DNA from: Azorinus chamasolen
Taxonomy: Eukaryota; Mollusca; Bivalvia; Cardiida; Solecurtidae
Assembly (NCBI GenBank): GCA_963576725.1
Contig: OY755236.1
Coordinates: 66,265,379 to 66,329,378, forward strand
DNA length: 64,000 nucleotides
Direction of reading: 5' to 3'
The notes beneath the pieces were generated by a model, which was not told the DNA's origin, did no database searches, and saw nothing but the letters and a program-made list of their open reading frames with translations. The position numbers and the translations under genes were made by a program. Positions 1 through 15,600 of the stretch are shown one piece after another (positions within the stretch are counted from its first letter, which is position 1; each line of letters opens with the position of its first letter).

Positions 1-187
1 GCCTAAATTTATAAAGGGGCATAATTCTGTAAAACAGCCTTACAGAGTTATGACCCTTGGTCAGATTACAGCCTTAGAAGTAATAGCCTAAATTAAAGTT
101 TCTGGACAACCTCATATTTTTTTGTTCGAAAAACAGACAAGTTAATAATGGACAAAATCACCATTTGAAGCAGTTTTAATTTTTCAG

Positions 188-388
188 CCCATTCCCTCAT
201 ATTGACTCCTTTTGATCACTGATTGAAACCAATCCAATATATACATTGTAGAGCATTTGCTCCATAGCAGCAAATGCTCTATTTATCGCTACACAATTCT
301 AAAATTTCCCTTTTTTTCTAGTAAATGCTCCTTTTCAGTAGATTTATTCAAAGAGGTTGGGTCTAAAAATAGCACATAAGGTAATATG
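188..388. mobile_element. piggyBac-like MITE (family A), copy 1
   Basis: CCCATTCCCTCATATTGAC at the left, core GAGCATTTGCTCC / GCAGCAAATGCTC, right half with 'TTTATTCAAAGAGGTTGGG'. The right end is diverged. It fills the intron between exon 24 and the left edge. Confidence 0.75.
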
Positions 389-457
389 ATAAAGGTAAAA
401 GGCAGTATCATGTATAATGTCCTCAATGAGGCTTTATATAAAAGCCTGTCTCATTAC

Positions 458-691
458 CTGTCTGTAGAATTTACTACAGCCGCACAGAAGCAGTTCCGTG
501 AAATTTTCACTGGTTCTGGTCCCTTGGTCACTATGGCAGTATCAGTGAAGGAGATGAGAGTAGTTCCCTTTTCTCCACGTTCCTTGAGCAGAATGACAAC
601 ATGTCCGTCCTCATGACTGACCATAGAGTGAACAAGAGTCACCGTGTTGATTGGCAGAGCATAGTTCAACTCGTTGTCCCAGGTAGACACA
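458..691 (-). CDS. Lrrk: Lrrk exon 24: beta-propeller; gene continues off the left edge
   Basis: Acceptor CTTTTTGCAG, donor GTAATG at the low-coordinate end, leaving a phase-2 split codon, so further 3' exons lie beyond position 1. Reads NTVTLVHSMVSHEDGHVVIL and LLKERGEKGTTLISF, propeller strands. A TTAA-flanked MITE starts about 20 bases upstream of the acceptor. Confidence 0.88.
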
Positions 692-3600
692 CTGCAAAAA
701 GTATAGATTAACCCTTTACCTGATAGAGACACCTTTTATGTTGTTACAAACAGAGTAGACCCAAATCAGATGGCTCCTGTAAGAGCTATCTGATCAGCGT
801 CTGCCCTATTTGTTTATGGAACAATAAAGATCTGATTCTACAGTTCTGACATGGCCAAAATTCCCTTGTTTGTTGGTCATTATAACAAGAGCTGAGTTCG
901 GCGCCAACGCTTGTCTGTTTTGGTGCTTGTCCAGCTAAATTTTTTTTTTTAAAAAAAATAAAGGGCCGTAACTCCAAAATTTTGAAATCAAGAGTTATGG
1001 TTCCATGTAGTGGCCTTCCCCTCAATGAAATCTATTAACCTATGAAGTTTCATGTTGATACCTCTTATACTTTTTGAGTAATGAGCTACATTAAAGTTTT
1101 TGCATGACAATGATGCCTACCACCCAGTGATCACAATAGCTCGACTTTTCTTCGAAACAGACGAGGTAAAAATTAAGCTACTGAATATTCAAGAGTCATG
1201 AATTCTTATTCAAATGTTCATGAGGTAAAGCATTATAGCTAAGAACATATATCTCTTAGTATCTACAATAAAGTGTACTCTAACATAAATGCTAGATAGG
1301 TAAGATTTAAATGAACCTAAAGAGGTAAGATTAATTTAAGGCAGTGAGATAGTATTGGCACTAGCTATCAGAAAATGGTATTTAATACTACAAAATCCAT
1401 TTTTTATAAGCCTCGTTGGTTAGTTATATTAATCTATTTACATATTTATCAAAAACATTGACAATCCTATCCAAAACAACATTTAAAATCCATTTAAATG
1501 TGCAGGATTAAAAAAATTTAAACAGCGATTACAAGATCATCTTTCGGACTTAAGTTGCTAGACGATCGAAGCAAGATATTGAAAAACTGCCCTGGGTTGA
1601 AAGGATAAAACCTGCAGAAGGAAGTTGTAAGAAAAGGGCAGATAATAATAAAAAACTATCACTCACTCATATACACACAAGTTACTGTCCATGGTTAAGC
1701 ACCAAATCTTGTCTCTCAAAGCACATAGGGCAAGTATCTTATTCTCCACAACCAGTTCCTGAAAATTTCAAGAAATACTATCATATAGTAACCCTTATCT
1801 GATGTATAGTAATGTAGGAAATAATGACATCAGGAATATCAGTTAGCTGTATGAACACAGTGATTTTTGGTTTTGGTAAAATCTGTATTAATCCATGAGC
1901 AAACATTATTTTAACCCTTTACTCCATAAATACACCTTTCTACACCTTTGCAAACAGAGTAGACCCAGATCAGATGGCTCCTATAGGAGCCACCCGATCA
2001 GGGTCTGTTCTGATTGCTTATGATATAATATAGATATCATTCTACAGTCCCTGCCATGGCCCATAATTCCTGTCTCCATGCGCTATTATAATAGATTAAT
2101 CTAATTGATATTCATGAAGTCATTATTTCATACATGAATATTCATGGAGGAAAGGATTTATGGATGTTAGTTACATTCTGTCCATTTTTTGTATAAATCA
2201 ATCAACATCAAAAATTATACATGTACATATATCTGTATCATTAAATAATGCTTACAGCTCATGTTCCAATAGTTTATGAATATTCAGATAAATATTAACG
2301 GTATCTGAATACTGCTAAATCCTTAGAAAACTGCTCGTCAGACTTTTTAAGAAACAGAAAACTTTGCCGATTACATGGAAATTAACGGACATGATCGATA
2401 CAATCTCGGATTTCGGAATAACACTATGAACTTTAATTGAGATTTCACAACAATGGCTGCAGTGTGTCAGTCGAAAGGGTAAGAACACAAAAAAGACACA
2501 GTCTACTGAGTAATAGTTTAACTACATGTACATCGAGTATGTCTGGTACACATAATTGATTTTTATGACAGATTCTGTGTACATCAAACAGGTTTCTGTT
2601 GGATTCTCAGGTAATCAAAATTTCTCTCTTTTTTTTTATTCCCTTCTGGGATTTGGCACTAAGTTAATTTCAAGTCACACAGATTCCAATTCTGTAGTAA
2701 TTTGTTACCAAAAATTGGCAAAATGATGAGCAGAGTACATCCTATAAGAACTTTCTGCATAACATCTTTCCTGCATTATCCATTCCCTCATATTGACGCC
2801 TTTTGACACCTCTGCAAAAGTCACCTACTGAAAAAATTGTGATAAATAGAGCATTTGTTCCTATAGGAGCAAATGCTCTATTTATCACAATGATTTCAAA
2901 CTACAGAATTCTAAAATTGTCCTTTTCTCTAGTTAACGCTCCTTTTCAGAAGGTTTATTCAAAGTGGTTGGATCTAAAAATAGCCTATGATGTAATGGGT
3001 TAAGTCATCACCTGTTCTTTAAGACTTCTATCCTACTGTAGTATGCAGATGAGACATATCATTTTGATCATAAATTAGTGATTTGTTTTCATCTTTAGTA
3101 CTAAACATTCAATTGCACATTAGAACTACAGGATACTGAAGATTATAAATTTATAATGATTTTATCCAAGCATGGATCATAAGAGAATGAGTTGTCTTTC
3201 AAGGATAAAAGTAAATTGGAAATAGCCATGCAAACTGTCATTTATTCAGTTGCCTAATAATGCAGTAATTATAGATAAATTATTGTCAACTTAATCATAC
3301 AAATCTTCATTAACTTTTGTCATGATATTTGTACATGTAAAACAAAAACAAACTTATAGTGAGGTATATGAGCATGACTACATTTTTGTATGATATTAGT
3401 CCTCAAACACAACCCCACTAATAAGACCACTTTTGTTCTGTCATGGTCTTATTAGAGGGATTTTACTGTACATGTAGAAGGGAATAGTGTATACCCATAT
3501 CAAACTGCTTCTTCAGTACCAGTTAGATCCAAGTCTGCACTATTTGCCTATTAATGTCTGTCTGTTAGAGTAAATAGTGCAGACTTGAGTGAGATACAGC

Positions 3601-6600
3601 ATGTCAACCCAGCAGCTGATCTAGGTTTACATTGTTTGCTAATGTTCAAATTGTTGTTGTTTTTTTGTTTTTTTTCATGCATTATAATATTTGTGTTGGA
3701 CTGTTTACCTTGTATGAACTGCATCTATTGTTGAAGTTGTAGGACAAAACCTCCACAAAGAAATCTGCACCATTCTGGGAGGCTACCCATAACTGGGTCT
3801 CATCCACACTCTGACCTAAAAAAACAAAATCCACATGAATACGGAGAAATATTATGATTTAAATCAGTAAAACCTGTTTACAATTAACCCTGTATCTGAC
3901 AGTGATGCTTTTTGACATTTTAGCAAACAGATTGTTCCAAACTGTTTACATAGATTGGTTCCAAACTGTTTACATAGATTGGTTCCAAACTGTTTACATA
4001 GATTGGTTCCAAACTGTTTACATAGATTGGTTACAATCTGTTTACATAGATTGGTTCCAAACTGTTTACATATATTGGTTACAAGGGAACTGTTTACATA
4101 GATTGGTTCCAAACTGTTTACATAGATTGGTTCCAAACTGTTTACATTTATCGGTTCCAAACTGTTTACATAGATTGGTTACAATCTGTTTACATAGATT
4201 GGTTCTAAACTATCTACATAGATCATCATACATTTTCAAGTAGGATGCAATAAGTTAATAACAGCATCTTATCTGCAGTGTAATTATAATCAACCTCAGT
4301 CATTTTTTGTTTTTAACCCTTTTCTTCATGAATATTTTTGTAAAGAAATAATGCCATAATGAACATTAATTTGATTAACCCTTTACTCCATGAATATGTA
4401 AAAAATGTTAATTCATTTATTTTCTAAAAATCCAAATGATCACAGGAAAGTTTGGCCATAGCAGAAACTGTAGACTCAGATCTGGATTATTTCATAAGAT
4501 GCTATCAGGATCAAAATTATTATTTGTTAGTTTCAATTTGTCTTTGAAAAGAACAAGCAGAACAGAAAAGAATGCTTTTGCAGACAAGATGTTTAGAAAT
4601 ACAAACCAAAGAATATAAAAGATAAAAAAAAATGATACCCAAGCGATTGTTTTCCAAGAAAACAGCACAAGCAGACAGCACAGTTGAATCTGTTTCCAAA
4701 ACGACGGTGTCAGACAGGTGACAGAATTGTGGAGAACTAGCAATCATACGGACTTGGGCGGCAGAAGGACGGTACTGGGCTTCCTGATTCCAGCACAAGG
4801 TCATGAGGTCAAGCATGTGGGATGGGTACACAGCCTCCTAGAAAAAGTCACATAACTCTTTACCTAATGAATATGTATGTAGGAATATAAATTAGTTCAA
4901 TCCATTGAATACAGGATACACATGCACTGCACTGGCATTTGCAAATATTGTAGCCCCAGATCACAGGGCTCCTAGGAGCTCACTGATCAGGGTCTGCATG
5001 GTTTGTCATTCAAAATCCTCTAGCAAGTTTATGCCTTTCATACTGAGTACTTATAGTTAACCCTTCACATCATTAATATTCATGTAAGAAATAATGACAT
5101 CATGACTTATCTTAATAATGAATATTCATGTAAGAAATAATGACATCAGGACTAATTTTTATAATGGCATGTGAAGAAAAGAATATTTGGCAGACAGTGC
5201 ATAATCAGACAGATCTATAATATTATTCCATAAGCAAACAGAACAGATCCTGTTCAGTCGGCTCCTACAGGAGCTTTCTGATCTGGGTCTACTCTGTTTG
5301 CAAAGAAGTTATGAGGTGTATTTATGGAGCAAAGGGTTAAATCTTATAACAGTATCATAAACAGGGAAACGTCTGAACATGGCACAAACTGTAGAATCTG
5401 ATCTATATTATTTCATAAGCAAAGACGGCAATCCCTGATCAGAAGAATGTCTGCTCAAATTAACCCTTTACTCCATGAAAATTCATGTAAGAAAGATAAC
5501 ATCATAAATATTAATTAAGACCAATTGCTATAATAGTACATGAACACATTGACTTTTGGCCATGGCAGAAACTGTAGAATAATATCTATATCGTATCATA
5601 AGCAAACAGAGCAGACCCTGATCAGACGGCTCCTACTGTGTTTGCAAAGGCATAGAAAGGCATATACATATGGAGTAAAGTGTTAAGATCTGGTGCAATG
5701 TTGACTTCTTCCAATTCAAACATGCCTTTAACCCATTCCTCCATAGGCTATTTTTAGACCCAACCACTTTGAGTGAATCTACAAAAAGGAGCATTTACAA
5801 GAGAAAAGGAAATTTTAGAATTGTGTAATTTTGAAAACATTGTGACAAATAGAGCATTTGCTCCTATGGAGCAAATGCTCTGTTTATCACAATGGTTTCA
5901 AAAAGTGACTTATACAGAGGCGTAGAAAGGCATATTTATAAAGGAAAGGGTTAAGAAACTATTGACATAGTGTCACATAGCTTGGATCCTAATGAGATGC
6001 CAAGTTTCTTGGTATCTCATCTGGGTCCAAACTGTTTGCAAATTTGTGTGAGGTTGCATTTAACAGGATAAGGTTAATACAGGAAAAAAGAAACTAGAAT
6101 AATATCTGTATCGTATCATAAGCAAACAGAGCAGACCCTGATCAGACAAGCCTTTGAGAAACTATTGGCAGAGTGTCACACAGCTTGGATCCTGATGAGA
6201 TGTCTAGTTTCTTGGTGTCTCATCCGGGTTTGCTAATTTGTGTCAGGTTGCATTTAGCAGGGTAAGGTTAATACAGGAAAAAAGAAAAAGAGAAAGTAAC
6301 ACTAACCTCACTCGTGATTTCAGGTCGACCACCATGTGACACATGTACTGTTGGGTTATTGATTTCTATCAGCGGCTGCCGGCATGTAAGAACCTCAAAC
6401 ATGAACATTCCCATAGAGAAAATGTCCACCTGAAATAAGTCATAAAAATCTCAGAACATTTCTTGGTTTCCTATTGCATATAATCAAAATGGACCATAAC
6501 AATTAGATGGCCTAAAATGCAAAACGTTAGATCTAAACAGAATACAGAATAAAGACTACTGGCAAACAAAGGTAACAGTGTTTTAAGTGAGATACAAGGG

Positions 6601-9600
6601 CCATTTTTAAAGTTGACAAATTTGCACTTTCAAAGAAATTTGACAGGATAGAATCTTACCCTTTCTATTTAATACAGGGAAATTAACAATTCTCCTTTAA
6701 ACTCTTTACATCATAAACAGCAGTCCAAAAATGATTTTATACCTTAACCCTCGTCTCCATAACTAAGACTTTCTACACCTTTGTAAACAGAGTATACCCA
6801 GATCAAATGACTCCTGTAGAAGCCATCTGATCAGGATATGCACTGTTTGCTTACAATATAATATAGATATGATTCTACAGTTTCTGCCATTCCTGTGTCC
6901 ATGTGCTATTATAAATTTTAATAATTATTCTTTAAATGACTATTCATGGAAGAAAGGGTTACGGTTCCACAGTATGTTAGAATCACAAAAAATCATTTTT
7001 TATATTTTTGCATTAATGAATAGACATTTAGTCTCTTTTATCCATTGCATTAACGAAATACCATAAAATATACCACTAAAGCCGTATAAACCCCTTTTAC
7101 TTTAGTACCATCGAGCTTTTCTCTGACTTAGCCAGTCAGCCATTTACGAGGAAGGCTTATCAGGGGCACTTAGGAGGGGACTGATAATTAGGGCACATGC
7201 GTGATAAAGCAATAGGCGGCTATTTATCTGCATTTCCCTCTTCATGACTAGATAAGCTTTCTGATGGGTGATTTATGGAAAACCGGCAATTAAATAAGCT
7301 TTTTTAATTGATCGGATGGATGAAAGGGGGAGGAGCTTAGTGGAAAATATCACACATATTATAAGCTCTCCATTGGATATAAATTTGATTGAAAGCTATA
7401 GATAATTATAAGATTACGCAACACAATGGGGTCTTTCTATTCATTTTCATGTTTTTGACAGATGCAAATTTAAAGAAGTCGGCTTTTTCAAACAACAATA
7501 ACTTCTGTAATTTATGTCCGAATTAATCGCTGTTTGCGGCATATCAAAGAGCAATGTCTCAGTCAGGGATCCGTGTCACAGTTTTTTTTATATCTTGCTT
7601 CGATCGTCTAAAATCAAAAGAAACGTAGTGGGAGGCAGAATTTTAGGGGTCTTAAAACTAAAATATTGCATAACTCCCAAACGGAGAGTTTTATCAAAAA
7701 TCTGTGACACAATTCCCTGGATATGATAATGATTCACACATTGGCCAATTACAATAAGTTTAGTCCAAAAGATATCTTTGTAATCACTGTTTGAAAAAAT
7801 TCAAACCGGCACATTTAAATAGATTTCAAATGTCGGTTTTAATAGGATTATCGATGTTTCTGATAAATAATCAAATAAATTAATATAACTAACCAACTAG
7901 GCTCAGAAAAATGACTCTAGCTAGTTTTAAATATGACTTTTTCGATATCTGGGGCTAAACTATCTTGCCACCTTAAGTAACTATATTCATACAAAGTATT
8001 GAAGCTACATAATTTTGAGCACAAATTAAGTGATGCTCTGCCAAAAAGTTGATGTTGACCAACGCATCTATGATGACATTCTTTGTTATCAATAACGTCA
8101 AATATGGTTTTACACATTTGTAAGACAAAAACCATTTGTCATACAGTAGAACCTGTCTTAAGTGACCATTCATTTATTGAACATGGGAAAAAGTAATGCA
8201 GATAGCTCCTATAAGCTACCACCTGCTTACTTCTTACTCTTCTCTAGAATGACAACCATTCATTCAAAACAGCACTTGGAAGTGGCATTTATCACCAAGT
8301 AAAGATCATACCTAGGACAGACTACTCAGACTACTCTGCAGCATTGAAACTCTGGAATTGGCAATTAACAAAATGTTACAAGTCAAACAGGAATATTTTG
8401 AAAGAATACTCAATAAAAAGTCTTTGAACATAAATACAGTAAAACCCTTCTAAATTGGAATTCTAGTAGAGAAGAATTTAGATACTCTTAGGCAGGTGGC
8501 TGCTTAAAGCAGGTCGAAAGTCATGCAGAAAGCACCTATAGGAGCTTTCTGCATGAAGTTCACCCTGCATTAAGCTGCCACCTGTCTCCAAGACCGATAT
8601 TTATACTAAATTTAATGTCCAGTTTAGAGGGATTTTTATGTACATCTGTTGTATCAAGACTTTAGAATGCCCTTCATATTCATTATGCACAGAAAATAAA
8701 ATTGATTTTTTATAATCGGTTTTTAACTCTTTACTCCATAACTTTCATATAAGCAATAATGACATCATGAATATTAATTGGGTGTACATGTACTTTTAAA
8801 ACAAGAGATGTTTGTGAAACATTTATACCCCCCAGACCCCCTGACCTTTGATCTAGTGACCTCAACTATAGAGGTCATCTAGCGGTCATGACTAATCACC
8901 ACAGCAACTTTGAAGATCCTAAGCCAAACCACTGATCATTTATTGATCTGAAAACATTTCACATATTAAGGTCATGGTGACCTTGACCTTTGACCTAGTG
9001 ACCTCAACAACTATAGGGGTCATCTAGTGGTCACGACCAACTACCACAGCAAGTTTGAAGATCCCGACCCAAACCATTGAGCAGTTATTAATTGGAAACC
9101 ATTTCATCAGTTAAGGTCATGATGACCTTGACCTTTGATCTAGTGACCTCAAAATCAAAAGGGGTCATCTAGTTGTTATGACCAACCACCACAGCAAGTT
9201 TGAAGATTCTAAGTCAAACCCTTGAGCAGTTATTGATCACAAAACATTTCAACAGTAAAAGTCATGGTGACCTTGACCTTTGACCTAGTGACCTAAAAAA
9301 TAATAGGGGTTATCTATTGGTCATGACCAACCACCACAGCAAGTTTGAAGATCCTAAGCCAAACCCTTGAGCAGTTATTGATCGCAAACCATTTCACCAG
9401 TTAAGGTCATGGTGACCTTGACCTTTGACCTAGTGACCTAAAACACAACAGGAGTCATCCAGTTGTCATGAACAACCACCTAAGCAAATTTGAAGGTCCT
9501 AAGCCAAACTCTTGAGCAGTTATTGATCAGAAACCATTTCATCAGTTAAGGTCATGGTGACCTTGACCTTTGACCTAGTGACCTCAAAATCAATAGGGGT

Positions 9601-12600
9601 CATCCAGTGGTCATGACCAACTACCAAAGCAAATTTGAAGATCCTAAGCCAAACCCTTGAACAGTTATTGATCAGAAACCATTTTACAAGTTAAGGGCAT
9701 GGTGACCTTGACCTTTGACTTAGTGACCTCAAATACAATAGGGGTCATCCATTTGTCATGACCAACTACCGCAGCAATATTGAAGATTCTAAGCCAAACC
9801 ATTGAGCAGTTATTGATTGCAAACCATTTCACCAGTTAAGAGCATGGTGACCTTGACCTTTGACCTAGTGACCTAAAAAAACAATAGTGGTCATCTAGTG
9901 GTCATTACCAACAACCACAGCAAATCTGAAGGTCCTAAGCCAAACCCTTGAGCAGTTATCGATCAGAAACCATTTTACCAGTTAAGGTCATGGTGACCTT
10001 GACCTTTGACCTAGTGACCTCAAAATCAATAGGGGTCATCCAGTGGTCATGACCAACTACCACAGCAAGTTTGAAGATTCTAAGCTAAATCCTTGAGCAG
10101 TTATTGATCGGAAACCATTTAACCATTTAAGGACATGGTGACCTTGACCTTTGACCTAGTGACCTTAAAATCAATAGGGGTCATCTAGTGGTCATGACCA
10201 ACCACCACAGCAAGTTTGAAGATCCCAAGCCAAACCCTTGAGCAATTATTGATCGGAAACTATTTCACCATTTAAGGTCATGGTGACCTTGACCTTTGAC
10301 CTAGTGACCTCAAAAACAATAGGGGTCATCTACTTGTCATGACCAACCACCACAGCAAGTTTGAAGATTCTAGGCCAAGTCGTTTATTAGTTATCATTCG
10401 GAAACCATCGATCTACCGACCGACCGACCGACCGACCGACCGACAGACCGACCGACCGACCGACCGACATGTGCAAAGCAATATACCCCCATTTTTTCAA
10501 AAGGGGGGTATAATAACATATGAATATTGAACAAAGACAGAAAGTGTAGAATAAGATCTATATTATATCGTACGCAAACAGCAGACCCTGATCAGACGGC
10601 TCCTACATGAGCCATCTGATTTGGTCTACTCTGTTTGCAAATGCATAGAAAAGTGTTACGTAAACATTCATTTTCAAATCAATTATACTGAAATAAAGGT
10701 AAACATTAGTGACAGAGTCACATACTTTTTCAGTGTAGGTATCTCGCCCAGAGCTGACTAGAATCTCAGGTGCTATGAAGGGAGGGGTTCCACCAAACCC
10801 TTTGACCCCTGCTGGCATGGCAGCCCTGCTTATTCCATAGTCTGCTAGCTTCACCAGTACAGGGAACTTTGGGTCAACTTCATTGGGACCTGGGAATTGC
10901 CACACAAGGACATTGTCCGCTTTGAGATCTCGGTAGATAATGTAGCGGCCATGCAGATAGTCCAGAGCATCTGCTGTCTTCAATTAAAGTAGAAAAACAG
11001 CAAAATATGTTGTAAATACAGTAATACATGTCTAAAGCAACCCTTAAAGGGAGGTCTAATTCTGTGTTTTAAAGGCAGATGGTAGCTTAATACTGGATGA
11101 AAGTTATGCAGAAAGCTCATGCAGGAACTTTCTGCATTACTTTTGTTATGCATTAATCAATCACCTGCTTTTTGAGACACCTATGTATACAGTAAAACCC
11201 CTCTAAACCGGAATTTTATGACAGAACAAGTCAGGTATTTTTAAGCAGGCGGCTGCTTAATGCAGGGTGAAAGACTTTCAACCTGCATTAAGCTGCTACC
11301 TGTCTGAAAGACTGCTTTTCATACTAATTTTGACATCCGGTTTAGAGGGGTATATTTATAAAATGGTTACTTAAGAGGGGTTTTAATTTTATAGTTATCT
11401 TGAACTCTTTCAAGGTTTTGCACGAGTACATTCCTAATGTCAACACATAGTCTTGATCAAGACAAAATGATGCAATTGTGTTTTAGAACAGAGATACAAG
11501 AGACATCTATTTTGAGTAATAAATGAATGTATACATTAAAACTTACAAGAACAACCTTCAGCTGACATGACTTTGACACATATCTCCAACTGATGATGAA
11601 ACTTCCCATTAATCAGGTCAGTTGTTGCTGAGAAATATTATGGACAAGAAAATAACCAAGACAGATGGATAGACAAGGAGAATCCTACATATTCCCCTCC
11701 CCTCACCATAACAAGAGCACCGCGAGACGGGGCAATTTACGCCCGAAGGCTTGCTACCCGAAACTATCAAAGGGCAATAACTCCAGAATGAAAAATGATA
11801 TGAGAGTTATCTCACTGATATGCACAACTACACATCAATATCTATCATTCCTGAAAGTTTGAAGAAATTATGTTGAAAAATAAAGGAGGAGTTGGTTGCA
11901 CAAGAAATTGCTACCCGAAACTATCAAAGGGCAATAACTCCAGAATGAAAAATGATATGAGAGTTATCTCACTGATATGCACAACTACACATCAGTATCT
12001 ATAATTCCTGAAAGTTTGAAGAAATTATGTTGAAAAATAAAGGAGGAGTTAGTTGCACAAGAAATTGCTACCCGAAACTATCAAAGGGCAATAACTCCAG
12101 AATGAAAAATGATATGAGAGTTATCTCACTGATATGCACAACTACACATCAGTATCTATCATTCCTGAAAGTTTGAAGAAATTATGTTGAAAAATAAAGG
12201 AGGAGTTAGTTGCACAAGAAATTGCTACCCGAAACAATCAAAGGGCAATAACTCCAGAATGAAAAATGATATGAGAGTTATCTCACTGATATGCACAACT
12301 ACACATCAGTATCTATCATTCCTGAAAGTTTGAAGAAATTATGTTGAAAAACAAGAGGGCCATGAGGCCCTGAAGCGCTCACCTGAGATAACCACAGGGG
12401 CGGGGCCTTTTTTGACCACAAGAAATCATGTGGACAACCTTGGTAGAGTTCCACAAGGCAAATCAGTATGCAATTAATTAAAAGTCTAAGCCTTATGATT
12501 TCAGAGAAAAAAATAATATTTCATATTTTTCCCATGAAAAACTGATAAGCCCTGAGGCATGGCCAAGTTTCGCCCAGTGGTCAGGGTCCTAAGTTAAACA

Positions 12601-15600
12601 TTCTTGGCAGAGGACCACAAGCCACAGCTACATATTTATAGAGGACCAGTATAGATCATGTTAGTCATACCAAATATCAATGGTCTAGGCCTTACAGTTT
12701 CAGTAGATTTTTAAAGATTTTCCAATGAAAAATTGATAAGCCCTTGGGCGGGGCCATTTTTGGCCCGGGGGTCATAATTTGAACAATATTTTTCGAGGAC
12801 CATAAGTTCATGCTACATACCAAATATCAAAGGTCTAGGCCTTACAGTTTCAGGGAAGAAGATTTTTAAAGATCTTCCTATGAAAAACTGATAAGCCCTT
12901 GGGCAGGGCCATTTTTGGCCCGGGGGTCATAATTTGAACAATATTTGTAGAGGACCATAAGATCATGCTACATACCAAATATCAAAGGTCTAGGCCTTAC
13001 AGTTTGAGAGAAGAAGATTTTTAAAGATTTTCCTATGAAAAACTGATAAGCCCATGGGCGGGGCCATTTTGGCCTGGGGGTCATAATTTGAACAAGATTT
13101 GTAGAGGACCATAACATCATACTACATACCAAATATCAAAGGTCTAGGCCTTACAGTTTGAGAGAAGAAGATTTTTAAAGATTTTCCTATGAAAAACTGA
13201 TAAGCCCTTGGGCGGGGCCATTTTTGGCCTGGGGGTCATAATTTGAACAATCTTTGTAGAGGACCATTAGATCATGCTACATACCAAATATCAAAGGTCT
13301 AGGCTTTACAGTTTCAGAGAAGAAGATTTTTAAAGATTTTCCTATGAAAATTCCATATTACCATATATGGAAAAAATGAACACGCCCTCTGGCGGCCATG
13401 TTTTTTGCCGGATCAAAATTCTTTTAACAACTTTTGAAGTCTATCAACTGAGAAACATTTTGGTGAAAACTATATTCAAATCCAACAAGTCATTCTGGAG
13501 AAGAAGATTTTTGTGTAAGGTTGCCATGGCAACAAGACCGATGGCCCCGCCCACTATCTTTTAACAACTTTTGAAGCACCCACCCACAGTATTTATCTGA
13601 CCAAGTTTGGTTACAATTGGGCAGTCGGTTTCAGAGAAGAAGTCGTTTGAAATTGTTGACGGACAGACGGACAGACGGACGCCGGACACAGGGGTATCAC
13701 AAAAGCTCACCTTGAGCACTTTGTGCTCTGGTGAGCTAATAAAGGAGGAGTTAGTTGCACAAGAAATTGCTACCCGAAACTATCAAAGGGCAATAACTCC
13801 AGAATGAAAAATGATATGAGAGTTATCTCACTGATATGCACAACTACACATCGGTATCTATCATTCCTGAAAGTTTGAAGAAATTATGTTGAAAAATAAA
13901 GGAGGAGTTAGTTGCACAAGAAATTGCTAACGGACGGACGGACGGACGACATGCGCCATACCATAATACGTCCCTTCGGGCGTATAAAAAGCCCACTTTA
14001 TTTGTCGGGGTACAAATATAGACTGTACCTGTATAAACACCTGCTTGATTACCCAAACAGGTAATCTGAGTCCATCCTTATGCCGTGTCTCTAAGATCTT
14101 GCTTAGGGAGCCTTTAGGTGCTAGAGCTAGAAGCAGGGCCAATGGGCTACGGGACAGCCCCAGCAAGGGGACAATGTGGGGGTGCTCTACAGTCTGCAAT
14201 ATGGACACTTCCTGTCTGGCAGTGATGTAAGCAGCACAGATGGTCTCAAGGGACATCTGAGAGGACTGCTGTAAAACAAAAAGTATCAGTATTAGAATAA
14301 TCACCATGGTTCCTTATTAATCAAAGTAATCACCATGGTTCCTTACTAATAAAAGTAATCACATACATGTATACGAGGGTTTTGCAAAAAGTTCTGTCAA
14401 TGTGTTTAGATTTCTTAAACCCTATGTTTTATAAAAATTATTTTTATCACAAACCATAAAACTATTCCTCCTTCATCAAAACACAGTTGTGTAACCTTTT
14501 AACCCAGTCTCGAAAGCAGATAAATAGTCTTCTCTTGGTATTTGTTGGAGACACTGATAAATGACGCTGCCAGGAAAACTTCTAGACTAATATTTATTTT
14601 CAGACAGCATTTTCTTAAGCCTTGCCTAATCAAAATTCACAGGGACTCAGGTCATGTGAATAAGGCAGATGGTTTATAACTTGCATCATTTCAGAAGCCA
14701 AAAAGACTTAACAACCTCACACTTGTGAGAGAAGGTGTTGTTGTGTATAAGTTGGAGTAATAATAATAATAATAATAACGACTTTATTTTAAGTGGATTA
14801 CATATTTGGTACAAGACCAATTTTCAATATGGTCCACATGACAAGAACATTAATATACAAAACATATAAATAGAATTATAATAGAAACCCAAGCTGACCC
14901 TGTTTAGACTTAAGAAAGTACTACCAATGCAAATAAATTTATATCAAGATCAGGTTGGACTGTTAAGGAGACCTGATTTTGATGTAAACTTAACTCGTAA
15001 TGAAAGTATAATTTGGAACTGTACAAAATAAAATGTTGGCACTTACTTTTAGGGTTGCAAGGGCCAGTATGGTGTACAATGTAAATTATGATTCAATATA
15101 CATATTACATGTTACATATACAGTTAAATCTCATTATGTCGAAGTCCCTGGGACCAGACATTAATTCGAGACAACTAAAGTTTGACTCGTCATATTTATA
15201 ATGAAGACGCTCTACTAAGGTTAAAGCTGAGATATCCGACTTAAGATAATGAGAGTCAACTGTATACATATTACATGCATATACATACAAACAGAAATGT
15301 ACATCTGAACATAGGCAATGAGATCGTCAGGGTATAATGTCCATCATTCAAACCCTGCATTATGACTGTCAGAGTACTTCCACCTAAGATAAGATGTTTT
15401 AAATTGTTTCAAGGTGTTTGCGGAGCGAGCATATAGATTTGGGAATTCTATTCCAGATAACCATGTTCTGACCATCCTTTGAGTCCTGACCATCCTTTGC
15501 TTGGACATTTCTTATTATAAAACTCTTCCACTTTCTTCAGTACAGAGTTGTTGCAGAGTCCTACAGTGACTGCCTGACCCAATGGAAAAGTCACTTGAAT

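Noticed and set aside
3864..4243. Two overlapping open readings of about 100 codons on opposite strands
   Set aside because: Both are by-products of a 24-bp tandem repeat.
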